From Glutamicibacter sp. PS (GTDB lineage Bacteria > Actinomycetota > Actinomycetes > Actinomycetales > Micrococcaceae): a DNA stretch of 64,000 bases. Both the position numbers and the translations under genes were made by a program. Below, in pieces: positions 1 through 8,900 of this stretch (within the stretch, counting starts at the first letter, position 1; each line of letters starts with the position of its first letter). The DNA lies in contig JANCMB010000001.1 of NCBI GenBank assembly GCA_031317595.1, positions 2,359,610-2,423,609 of the forward strand, read 5' to 3'. Below the pieces are notes generated by a model. It did no database searches, had not been told where the DNA came from, and saw only the letters and a program-made list of their open reading frames with translations.

Positions 1-429
1 ATCACAGCCCTGCGCCCGTCCCCGTTTAACCACCAAGACGTTTTTGAACTACTGGCGGCGGCCAGTCAATACCCGGGACTGCGCTGGCCCGACGAGCCGC
101 GGCTGGCCAAGATCGGGCGCCAACTACTGGCCGACGCCACCGGCCGCACATGCCTGGCAGATTTAGCCGCGAATCATGGGTTGAGCCTGCGGTCCCTGCA
201 ACGAGAATGGCGCAGTGCAACCGGGGAATCAATAACCATGTGGTGGCGGACCTACCGAATGCAACGAGCCGAAGGCATGCTTGTCGCCGGGCTCCCACTA
301 GAAGCGGTTGCCTCGCGAGTGGGCTTCAGTCACGTTCCAAATTTCTCACGCGCATTCTTCAAGGCACGGGGTCGACGCCCCGGAGCCGTAAGTCTACGCG
401 GCACTTTCGGCCATAGAAATATCTTCTAA
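1..429 (+). CDS. AraC-family transcriptional regulator, C-terminal part (5' truncated by window edge)
   Basis: The frame is open from base 1 and stops at 427-429, so only about 142 C-terminal residues are visible. They hold the two helix-turn-helix motifs of the AraC/XylS DNA-binding domain. LADLAANHGLSLRSLQREW is the first, followed by the linker TGESITMWWRTYRMQRA, and AVASRVGFSHVPNFSRAFF is the second. The upstream residues (SPFNHQDVFELLAAASQYPG) would be the end of the effector domain. It is co-oriented with the iron-siderophore operon, about 200 bp upstream of it. AraC regulators next to siderophore genes often sense the loaded siderophore, so a role in inducing this operon is a reasonable inference. 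The effector domain lies outside the window, so the ligand cannot be judged. Confidence 0.85.
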   Translation: MTALRPSPFNHQDVFELLAAASQYPGLRWPDEPRLAKIGRQLLADATGRTCLADLAANHGLSLRSLQREWRSATGESITMWWRTYRMQRAEGMLVAGLPLEAVASRVGFSHVPNFSRAFFKARGRRPGAVSLRGTFGHRNIF

Positions 430-538
430 CGACAACTTGCCGGCACCATAATCTCACCGACAACTCCGCATTGGCTAGTACTTATTGACGATTTCCGGGC
501 AATTAAGTTGGTCCGCATGTATGGGTGACCTAACAAGC

Positions 539-557
539 TAAGGTTAGGCTTCCGTCT
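539..557 (+). promoter_or_regulatory. Candidate IdeR/DtxR iron box upstream of the siderophore operon
   Basis: The 19-bp site beginning TAAGGTTAGGCT agrees with the DtxR/IdeR consensus (TWAGGTWAGSCTWACCTWA) at about 15 of 19 positions. The left half is essentially perfect and the right half is degenerate. It lies about 80 bp before the GTG of the binding-protein gene, which suits iron-dependent repression. I could not place convincing -35 and -10 hexamers around it. Confidence 0.6.
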
Positions 558-635
558 CGTTATTACTCGTCGAACTTGTCGCCCGGCGTCACTCAAACTG
601 AACCGGGGCAAGTCACCGCCAAGGAGAGATTCCAG

Positions 636-1652
636 GTGCGTTTCAATCTTCGTACGATCACGTCCGCCGCCGCAGCAGCGGCCCTCACGCTGAGCCTCGG
701 CGCCTGCGCCGCCGACGGAGCCGCAACATCCCAGCCTAGCGGCAGCGAATTATCCGTCACAGAGCAGGGCCAGTGGCCGCGAACCGTTACCGACGAAAAA
801 GGATCGGTCACCATTGAAAAACAGCCCCAACGGATCGTGAACACCGCAATGTCGACCACGGGTTCGCTATTGGCCATCGATGCGCCCGTCGTTGCCACTA
901 CCATCACCACACCCGGTCCCGAAGCGGACTCCAACGGATTCTTCACTCAATGGGCCAAAGCCGCCATCGAAACCAAGGTGCAGCCGTTGTACAAGGTCGG
1001 CAACTTCGATCTGGAAGCGGTCATCGCACAAAAACCGGACCTGATCGTAGTGTCCACCTCGGGCGGCGATTCGGTGATGGACCACTACGAGCAGCTCAAG
1101 ACCATCGCCCCAACCATCGTCGTGGACTACTCGAACAAGGATTGGCCGGAGTTGACCCGCCAATTGGGCGAAGCTACCGGGCATGAGGCCGAAGCGGAGA
1201 AGGTGATTGCCGAGTTCGACGCACGTGCCGCCAGCGTTAAGGAGAAGCTGGCCATTCCGGCAGGTACCACGGCCTCCATCGTGTCCTACAACAAGGGCTC
1301 GGCCTCGCCCGTGGGCAAAACCACCGGGCCGCACTCGCGGTTGATCTCGGCTCTCGGATTCGATGTGGTCGAACCGCCGGAAGAGTACAACACCAATCCG
1401 CAGAAGCGCGACGACTTCGTGTTCACCTCTTACGAAGGCTTGGCAAAATCCGCCACCGGGCAGGTTACCTTCCTCATCGCCGCCAATGATGACACCGCCA
1501 AGAGCTACTTGGCCGATGGCACCTTAGCGAACCTACCTTCGGTGAAAAGCAAGAACGTCTTCCCGTTGGCTAATTCCTTCCGTCTGGACTACTACTCTTC
1601 CAGTCAGATCCTGGATTATTTCGAGCACGAGTTCCCTGGCCTGGCCAAGTAA
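636..1652 (+). CDS. Fe3+-siderophore ABC transporter substrate-binding lipoprotein (FepB-like)
   Basis: This is the extracellular receptor for ferric siderophore. GTG 636 was chosen because AAGGAGAG ends about 8 bases upstream and the protein then begins with a lipoprotein signal peptide: MRFNLRT, an Ala-rich core, and lipobox LGAC. Starting further upstream would bury the signal. The mature part has the two-lobed class III binding-protein pattern: the QRIVN segment, the FDLEAVIAQKPDLIVVS motif, a helical linker with repeated AEK/AEF, and a C-terminal lobe ending in SSSQILDYFEHEF. With about 338 residues it has normal family length. It heads a run of permease, permease, siderophore reductase and esterase genes. 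The last is Fes-like, which points to a catecholate ligand such as enterobactin. Confidence 0.88.
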   Translation: MRFNLRTITSAAAAAALTLSLGACAADGAATSQPSGSELSVTEQGQWPRTVTDEKGSVTIEKQPQRIVNTAMSTTGSLLAIDAPVVATTITTPGPEADSNGFFTQWAKAAIETKVQPLYKVGNFDLEAVIAQKPDLIVVSTSGGDSVMDHYEQLKTIAPTIVVDYSNKDWPELTRQLGEATGHEAEAEKVIAEFDARAASVKEKLAIPAGTTASIVSYNKGSASPVGKTTGPHSRLISALGFDVVEPPEEYNTNPQKRDDFVFTSYEGLAKSATGQVTFLIAANDDTAKSYLADGTLANLPSVKSKNVFPLANSFRLDYYSSSQILDYFEHEFPGLAK

Positions 1653-1658
1653 ATCCAC

Positions 1659-2681
1659 ATGTTCCAAAGGTCCGCCACCACAGGACGCCGCGCACCACTG
1701 ATCTGGTGGGCGGCGGCGCTGGTCATGCTCGGCGCACTCATGGCCCTCTCCTGCGCGGTCGGTTCAGCCTCCATTGGACTCACCGAGTCTCTTCGCGCGA
1801 TCACCAACTTTGACGCCTCGGATACCAACCACCTGCTAGTGCATGAGCTACGCATTCCACGCACATTTCTGGCTCTGATGGTCGGTGCGGGCCTCGGCCT
1901 GGCCGGTGCCCTGATGCAGTCCATCACCCGCAATCCACTGGCTGAACCGGGCTTGCTTGGGGTGAACTCCGGGGCCGCCTTTGCCGTAGCGATCGCACTA
2001 ACGGTCGGCGTTGTGCAGCCCGCGGTACTGATGCTTTTCGCCTTCTGCGGCGCAGGCATCAGTAGCGTCGCGGTCTTCGTTTTGGGTCGGCGCAGCACCC
2101 GAGGCAACGATCTCTCCCGGCTCGTGCTGGCCGGCGCCGGACTATCCGTCCTACTCTCGGCTGCGACCTCGATCCTGATCATCGGCGGCACCGCGCAGAA
2201 CCAGACCAAATACGCCGCGTGGTCCACTGGCTCGCTGCAGGGACGCGGCTACGATGTCCTGCCCACCACCTTGCTGGTTATCTTGTTAGGTTCGGCGCTG
2301 GCCTTGGGAATGTCACGGATGCTCGACGGTCTGGCCCTGGGCGAAGACTCCGCTCTCGCCTTGGGGATCAACACGCAACGGGCATGGGGCCTTGGATTAC
2401 TGGCCATTGTGCTGCTGTCCGGAGCGGCCACCGCCGCGGCCGGCCCGATTAGCTTCATCGGTCTCGCGGCCCCGCATGCCGCGCGACTGCTCGTGGGTGC
2501 CGAACACCAGCGGTTGCTGCCGCTGTCTATGGCGCTGGGCGCCCTAGCCCTGCTCGTGGCCGACATCCTCGGCCGCATCGTGGCGATCCCCGATGAGGTC
2601 GGAGCCGGGGCGATGAGCGCCCTGATCGGCGCGCCGCTATTCATTTTGCTGGCGCGCCGGATGCTAAAGGCAGGTAGATAA
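1659..2681 (+). CDS. FecCD-family iron-siderophore permease, subunit 1 (FepD-like)
   Basis: This is a 340-residue integral membrane protein of the FecCD family, one half of the channel for ferric siderophore. Visible hallmarks are an N-terminal hydrophobic helix (LIWWAAALVMLGALMALSC), LRIPRTFLALMVGAGLGLAGALMQSITRNPLAEPGLLGVNSGA with the family's GAxLxxxGxxxQxxxRNPLAxPxxLG signature, and later AAAGPISFIGLAAPHAARLL, which contacts the ATPase. It starts 6 bases after the receptor stop with no strong ribosome-binding site, suggesting translational coupling. Its stop overlaps the ATG of the next permease (TAATG). No ATP-binding partner is encoded in the visible part of the operon. Confidence 0.9.
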   Translation: MFQRSATTGRRAPLIWWAAALVMLGALMALSCAVGSASIGLTESLRAITNFDASDTNHLLVHELRIPRTFLALMVGAGLGLAGALMQSITRNPLAEPGLLGVNSGAAFAVAIALTVGVVQPAVLMLFAFCGAGISSVAVFVLGRRSTRGNDLSRLVLAGAGLSVLLSAATSILIIGGTAQNQTKYAAWSTGSLQGRGYDVLPTTLLVILLGSALALGMSRMLDGLALGEDSALALGINTQRAWGLGLLAIVLLSGAATAAAGPISFIGLAAPHAARLLVGAEHQRLLPLSMALGALALLVADILGRIVAIPDEVGAGAMSALIGAPLFILLARRMLKAGR

Positions 2682-3685
2682 TGCCGCAGACTCGCTACAC
2701 GGCCGCCCGACGGCTCAGGGTACTGGCCACGCTTTGCCTGTTGCTCATCGTACTGGCGGTGCTCGCTCTGGGCACCGGCACCATCCGGCTCTCCCCCGGC
2801 GACGTACTCACCGCGCTCACCGGCGGCGGTAGCGAACGCGACCGCCTAGTAATCGGTTCCATCCGCGCACCGCGCGTGCTCACCGCTCTCGGAGTCGGCG
2901 CGGCGCTCGGCGCTGCGGGCGCGAGTTTCCAGTCTATTGCCCGTAATCCGCTGGGCAGCCCGGACATCATCGGCTTCACCACCGGGGCCGCCACCGGGGC
3001 GGTCGCGCAAATCATTCTGTTCAACGCCGGTGCCCTGGCTACCGCCACGGCCGCGATGCTCTGCGGGCTGTTGACCGCGGCTGTGGTCTACGGCCTGGCC
3101 TACTCCGGGACACGCACCGGCGGGCAACGTCTGGTGATCATCGGTATTGGTGTCGGCGCCATGCTTGCCGCCGCAAACACCCTGCTGCTCTCCAAGGGCG
3201 ATGCGGAATTGGCCGCCCAGGCGAATCTCTGGCTCTCCGGCTCGCTCGGCGGCAGGAGCTGGCCCGACGCCCTTATGGTGCTCGGTGCGCTGGCGCTCCT
3301 GATGCCCATACTGCTCTGGCAGTCCGCCGACATGACGTTGCTGGAGATGGGCGACGATTCGGCACGCGCGCTGGGCGTCCGGGCTGAAGTGGTGCGTCGC
3401 CTAGTTATTTTCACCGCCGTCTGCCTCACCGCCGCCGCCACCGCAGCGGCCGGGCCGGTAGCCTTTGTGGCGCTGGCCTCGGGTGCGATCATTCGCCAGT
3501 TGATCGGCACGCGAAGCGTACCAATCCTGCCGGCCGCCCTAACCGGCGCGGTACTGCTGATCGCCTCCGACGTCCTACTACAGCAGCTTCCCATGAAATG
3601 GCAGATGCCGATCGGCCTGGCCACCTCGTTGGCCGGCGGGTTGTACCTGCTTTTCCTACTAACCCGCACCCCGGCGCGACGCTAG
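2681..3685 (+). CDS. FecCD-family iron-siderophore permease, subunit 2 (FepG-like)
   Basis: This is the 334-residue second permease half, related to the preceding gene but clearly diverged. IRAPRVLTALGVGAALGAAGASFQSIARNPLGSPDIIGFTTGA is the diagnostic FecCD loop. [22 protein letters not shown] is the ATPase-coupling region, and about nine to ten hydrophobic segments are present. The start codon overlaps the previous stop by one base, so the two subunits are probably made in equal amounts. Two distinct permease genes suit a heterodimeric FepDG-type channel. The following gene begins 37 bases downstream. Confidence 0.9.
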   Translation: MPQTRYTAARRLRVLATLCLLLIVLAVLALGTGTIRLSPGDVLTALTGGGSERDRLVIGSIRAPRVLTALGVGAALGAAGASFQSIARNPLGSPDIIGFTTGAATGAVAQIILFNAGALATATAAMLCGLLTAAVVYGLAYSGTRTGGQRLVIIGIGVGAMLAAANTLLLSKGDAELAAQANLWLSGSLGGRSWPDALMVLGALALLMPILLWQSADMTLLEMGDDSARALGVRAEVVRRLVIFTAVCLTAAATAAAGPVAFVALASGAIIRQLIGTRSVPILPAALTGAVLLIASDVLLQQLPMKWQMPIGLATSLAGGLYLLFLLTRTPARR

Positions 3686-3722
3686 TCGCCTCGGGTCCCA
3701 CAACAAACTCTGGAGTTGAGCC

Positions 3723-4559
3723 ATGAGAGCACATACCTTGATCGTCGATCAGGTCCTCGATTACACCCCGCGGATGCGCCGGGTCATCTTCCGCGGCGAA
3801 GGGGTCTGCAACTACGCTACCGACGGCCCGGCGGTGCCGAATATCAAGCTCTACTTCCCGCGCCCGGGGCAGGAGCTCGATTTCCCGCAGCGTGATGCCA
3901 GCGGTCGACGCTGGGCCTTCGCCGGCGACCAACGTTCACGCGTGCGGACCTACACGGTACGTTGGCTCGATGCAGAAGCCGGACAAATGGCCATCGACTT
4001 CGTACGCCACGGCGACGAGGGACTAGCCAGCGCCTGGGTTGAACGGGCCGCCGAAGGCACCAAGCTCGGTGCCTTCGGTGGCGGCGGACGAGTGCTCAAG
4101 CCCGGCGGCTACGCCTTGCTCCTCGGCGACGAAACCGCGCTACCGGCCATCAGCGACACCCTAGAGCAGATGCCCGAAGAACAGTACGGCGAGGTATTCA
4201 TCGAGGTGGCCGACGCCGCCGAGATCCACGAGCTACGCGCCCCGGAGGGAGTGCGGATTAACTGGTTGCCGCGTGGCGGTGCCCCCGCGGGAAGCACCCG
4301 CACGCTAATTGATGCGATGGAGAGGTACCAGTTACAGGACCCGTCGCGGACGCACCTGTGGGTCTCGGCCGAATCGCAGGTCGTCCGCTTTGCCCGAGGT
4401 TGGGCCTCCGAGGCTGGCATCCCGAAAGAAAACCGGCTGATCATCGGCTACTGGCACCGCACCATGGACGAAGTGACCTACGCCCACGCTTCGGACCACG
4501 ACCGCGTAGGTGACGAGATGAGCTACGAGCGCCCCGGTCATGAAGAGCATGCGCACTAG
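3723..4559 (+). CDS. Siderophore-interacting protein (ViuB/SIP family flavin reductase)
   Basis: This is a 278-residue cytoplasmic FAD protein of the SIP family, which reduces ferric siderophore to release Fe2+. An FAD-binding beta-barrel ends in RTYTVRW (residues 75-81; the R-x-Y-T motif holds the flavin). It is followed by DEGLASAW and by the NAD(P)H-binding half with LLLGDETALPAI at about residues 132-143. The C-terminus is rich in His, Asp and Glu. GGAG lies 8 bases before the ATG. The last 20 bases overlap the start of the esterase gene. Reduction and ester cleavage are alternative or sequential ways to free iron from a catecholate. Confidence 0.92.
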   Translation: MRAHTLIVDQVLDYTPRMRRVIFRGEGVCNYATDGPAVPNIKLYFPRPGQELDFPQRDASGRRWAFAGDQRSRVRTYTVRWLDAEAGQMAIDFVRHGDEGLASAWVERAAEGTKLGAFGGGGRVLKPGGYALLLGDETALPAISDTLEQMPEEQYGEVFIEVADAAEIHELRAPEGVRINWLPRGGAPAGSTRTLIDAMERYQLQDPSRTHLWVSAESQVVRFARGWASEAGIPKENRLIIGYWHRTMDEVTYAHASDHDRVGDEMSYERPGHEEHAH

Positions 4560-5835
4560 ACCCGGCACCGTTCCGCAATCGCCACGTGTTCCGGGCTACC
4601 TGCGCGAGAATCGCTCGGCACGGGAGCTAATGCAGCTGAGCACCTCGTTGCGCGAGGGCGCCATGCACACCCCGTTATTCGAAGTCAGCGAAGATCCTTC
4701 GCAGGTTTATGCACATTTCCTACTAGTCGAGGACGAGCAGGCTAACCCCATAACCTCTGCAATCCTGTCGGCCAATGCCCTAGTGGATCACCGAGACCTC
4801 GCCGCCAGTGAGTTCGAGCCCTTGCCCCAGGGGCTCTGGGGGCTCACTGTGTGCGTACCTGCGGATTGGCGCGCCAGCTACCGCATTACCACGCATCGCG
4901 GTACCGACCTCTCGCCCTGGCGCGCGGCCAGCGAGCGCCGACCGATTCGGTTAGCCGCGGACTCCGGCGGGATCGATCATTTCAATCCACGGGTGGGTGC
5001 CAGCATGAATGGTGCACCGGTGTCCCTAGCCTATGGGCCAGCCGCCAGCGTTCCCGAAATTCTGGCCACCGCCATGCCCGATCGACAGCGGCCGGGGCCG
5101 GCAGTGGGCGGCTGGGGCACTCCGGAGCACCGGACGCGATCCTTGCACCCGCGGCTACACCATCACGAACTCTACGATGAGAACTGCAGACGCCCGCGCG
5201 ACGTATGGGTGTATGAACCGTATCGTTATTCTGAACCGACCCCGTTGGTGATCGTTCACGACGGTGCCACCTACACCCGTTTCCTCGCGATTGCCGATTC
5301 GCTGGATGCCGCCATCTCGGTGGGAGACCTTGCCCCGATCCACGTGCTGTTCATCGATAGCACGAACGTCGAGCTTCGTGGTCGGGAACTGCCCTTCCTT
5401 GAAGGCACCACCACCTCAATCACCACACAGTTCCTGCCTTGGGTACGCAGCCTCTACAGGGTGTCACGGCGCCCAGAGGAGACGCTGATCAATGGTGCCT
5501 CTTTCGGTGGACTAGCGGCGTTGATGCTAGTGAGCAAGCACCCTGATTTAGTGGGGTGTGCTCTAGCCCAATCACCATCGCTTTGGCATACCCCGATGAC
5601 CGACGCGTTGAGATCCCTGCCCTGCACGTCCCGTGTGCTGATGCAGGCCGGGTGTTACGAAACTGATATCCATCAGGGATGTCTCGAGCTAATGACCGAA
5701 CTCGCCAACACGTCGTCGCCCGGTGACATACGCTTTGAATCGATGGCGGGTGGACATGACTGGGCCTGGTGGCATCCGGAATTACTGCGTATCCTCGCCC
5801 ACATCTTCCCGGGCACCGCGCCCCACCAAAGCTAA
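4540..5835 (+). CDS. Enterochelin esterase-like hydrolase (Fes family)
   Basis: This 431-residue protein has the two-part layout of Fes. An N-terminal immunoglobulin-like domain (about residues 45-150, with YRITTHRGTDLSPW) precedes an alpha/beta hydrolase of the esterase D type. The nucleophile is Ser321 in GASFGG and the catalytic His is His406 in GGHDWAWW, the arrangement of enterobactin esterases. VWVYEPYRYSEPTPLVIVHDG marks the start of the hydrolase fold. No signal peptide is visible, so it should hydrolyse imported ferric enterobactin-type trilactones in the cytoplasm. The start overlaps the reductase gene by 20 bases. Together with the reductase it makes a catecholate triester the most likely substrate of the operon. 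Confidence 0.87.
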   Translation: MKSMRTRPGTVPQSPRVPGYLRENRSARELMQLSTSLREGAMHTPLFEVSEDPSQVYAHFLLVEDEQANPITSAILSANALVDHRDLAASEFEPLPQGLWGLTVCVPADWRASYRITTHRGTDLSPWRAASERRPIRLAADSGGIDHFNPRVGASMNGAPVSLAYGPAASVPEILATAMPDRQRPGPAVGGWGTPEHRTRSLHPRLHHHELYDENCRRPRDVWVYEPYRYSEPTPLVIVHDGATYTRFLAIADSLDAAISVGDLAPIHVLFIDSTNVELRGRELPFLEGTTTSITTQFLPWVRSLYRVSRRPEETLINGASFGGLAALMLVSKHPDLVGCALAQSPSLWHTPMTDALRSLPCTSRVLMQAGCYETDIHQGCLELMTELANTSSPGDIRFESMAGGHDWAWWHPELLRILAHIFPGTAPHQS

Positions 5836-5849
5836 GGAACCCAGACGCG

Positions 5850-5898
5850 CCCGTGGCGGGCCCGCCCTTCATAGGGACGACCCGCCACGGGTGTGTTT
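5850..5898. terminator. Bidirectional hairpin between convergent siderophore operon and giant surface gene
   Basis: A perfect 11-bp inverted repeat (CCCGTGGCGGG at 5850-5860, CCCGCCACGGG at 5881-5891) with a 20-base loop is followed on the plus strand by TGTGTTTT. It sits between two convergent stop codons and probably ends both transcripts. Confidence 0.75.
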
Positions 5899-5921
5899 TC
5901 ACGAAATATCGGCGCTACCGC

Positions 5922-8900
5922 CTATCCCATACGCCGCCGGGTGCGCAGGAGCAGCAATGCCCCGCCCACCAGGGTTGCCGCCCCGAGACCCATCAGGGTC
6001 CAGATAGCGGAGGACACACCGGTTTCCACCAGCACCGGCGGCTTCGGCGCCGCCCGGCCGCACAGCTGCACGGTGCTCTGCGCGTCCTGCCCGGTCTCGG
6101 CGATCTGCGCGGTATTGGTGAACCGCGTGCATTCACCGGTGACCGCCCGATGCTGCAATAGGTAGCTGAACTCGGTGGCGTTACCCTCCGCGTTCCACGT
6201 GGCAACACCCAGCTGGATCGGCTCACTGTCGGGGTTCGCCTTGTCATCGAGAACGGTGACCGACTTATTGGTCTCCTTCGCAATGTCGTAGTGAACCGCG
6301 GCGCTCGCCGTGGCCTTACGGCCCTCACCCCAGTCGACGGATACGGTATTCGTCCCATCGAGCTGCTCGGGTGTGCCCAGGCATTCGTAGTCGAGCTCCA
6401 CCATGGCCGGCCCCTGCGCGGAGCCAGCGGGAATCAGCACCTGCAGGCCATCGGCCTCTGGATCCTCATCCTTGGTCATCACGCTGCAGCTGACGCCGTG
6501 AATATCTAGCGTGTCGCTAACCGTCGCAATGGTTTCGGCCTCTGCGAAGGCGTTAGGGTTGCTCACCGCGATGGTGCCGGTAACCCGATGCCCCGAATCC
6601 TGCACACCATCCGGTGTGGCCGCCACGGTGTACCGGAAGTTCGCCGTGTCGTCTTGGTCCACGGTGAGCTTGGTGCGATCCACGAGCTTCTTCAGATCCC
6701 ACAGGTAGAGTCGGTCGAAACTGGCCGCCGCATCCTTGGTGACGCTCAGGGGCAGCTGCTCGCACACCTGCACCTGTGCCTCGGAACGGGGATCGTTTTC
6801 GCCACTCAGATCAAGCCAGGCGGTATTGGTGTGCGTGGTGCATACTCCGCCCTCGCCCTGCAGCTCGACACTGTAGTCGAAGCTCTTGGGCGATTCCTCG
6901 ACGGTTGCGGTACCCAGTAGCTGTGGCTGCTCGGTAGTCCCCGCGAAATCGTCGTACGCCGAAACTTCGTGGTCGCTCTGCACATCGAGGTCGAAGGAGA
7001 AGGTCTGTTCGACGCTCGCCGAACGGTCCTCGCCCCAGCTAACCGTGGCGGTGTTCAGACTCTGCGCGTAGTCCTCTTCGGAGACACCGGCGCTGAGGTC
7101 ACAGTCGTAGTCCACCGTCACTTCGCCGCCGGCCGGAAGCGAGATTTCGCTCTGGCTGGGGGTACACGTTACTCCCTCAAGTTGGACGTGGTCCTCAAGT
7201 GTCGCCTCAAGCGAGGTGTACTCATTGGGGTTTCGCACGGTGATGGTGCCACCCATTGCCCAGTCGGAGTCCTGGTAGCCGGTGTTGCTGGCCACAGCGG
7301 TGTACTCGACACGGGCCGTACCCTCCTCATCGATCACCACTCGCGGCTGCTGCCCCTCGGCAAGGTCCTTTTTCACGTCCCACAGGTAATTGCGGTCATA
7401 GCTGGCCTGAACCGTCTTGGAGATCTCGAGGGCCGCCTCGCGGCAGGCCTGCACGATCTCGTTGTCGGTTTTGACTAGCCCATCGGCTCCGGTGAGGGTC
7501 GCGATGTTTTCGAACTCTTGGCATTTACCGGCCTGCTCAACCGTCCAGGTCACCGAGTAGTCGCGGCTCTGCGGCCCCTCGGATACCTCAACGGTCCACT
7601 CCGGGTCGAAGTCGTACCGTGAATCGGTGATAGTCACCGTTTCATTCAGCGGCGTCTGCGACCATTCGTCGGCGACAACGGGCGCCTCGGCGCTCGCCGT
7701 CGACTGTGCGGTGTGCGCCTGCGCGGCGTCCCATGTTGCCGTCGCGACATTCCGGCCCTCGTAATTGGGTTGCTCCGGAACCTGACACAGGTAGTTCAGC
7801 ACCCAGGTGGTGTCTGCCGGGATCACGGTTTGGAAGCCGGGGTCCGGTGACATGTCGGCCACGGTGCCATCCTGCGTACCGGTGATCTGGCAGCTCGCAC
7901 CGCCACCGATATCCGTCTCATCCATCAAGGTCACCGCGATGTCCTGCCAGGAATTCGGGTTCTGCAGTTCGATGGTTCCAGACATCGCCCAGTTCGAGTC
8001 CTCGTGCCCCATCGGGGTTACCGTGACTCGGTAATCCACGGTTATTTCACCGGTGTCGGGGTCGGCCGCGAAAGGCGACTGGCCGAGTACCTCCTTTTGG
8101 ATATCCCAGTCGTAACTGCGGTCGAAACTGGTGACGACGTTCTTATCGAGCACCAGCTCCGCCCCGGCACAGACTTCCGTGAGAGCCGAACCGGTGTTGT
8201 CCGCATCCGCCCCGCGGACCTCGTCGATCACGGCCGTATTGGTGTAGCTGGTACATTCACCGGCCACCCCATCTAGCTGAAGGTCGTAGCTGAAGACCTG
8301 CGACTGTGGGTCATTGACCGTAGCGGTGCCCAACTGCACCGGGTTTTCCGGGTTAGTTTGGTCGTCGGTCACCTGAACGCTGTCGTCCGTAAGCTCGTTG
8401 AGTTCAAAGTCGAACTCGACCGTGGCCGTTGCCGAGCGATCCACGCCCCAATTGATCGATGCCGTGTTCTCGTAGCTTTGCGATACATCGGTAGCGGCGG
8501 GAATCTGGCATTCGTAATCGAGGGTGATCTGCTCACCATCGCCAAGCATCACCTGGAACCCGTCGGCCTCCGCGTCGGCATCCGTTCCAAGTATTACGCA
8601 ACTGGACTCGGGGATACCGAGCGTGTCGCTGACGGTCACCAGCTGGTCACCGGCGCCGGTATTCGGATTGTTGACGGTGATGGTACCGGCAACGCTCTTA
8701 TCCGAATCCATGGGTTCGGATGGGGTGGCGGTGACGGTATAGCGCGCGGTGACTTGCCCATCTCCATCGGTGAAGTAACGGCTTTGTTCCACCTGCTTCT
8801 CGATCGACCAGTTGTAATCACGGTCGTAGCCGGCCGTGACTTCCTTGGTGACGGTCAGTTGCTTCTGGTCGCAGACATTCACCGTGAGGGAATCCCGTGG

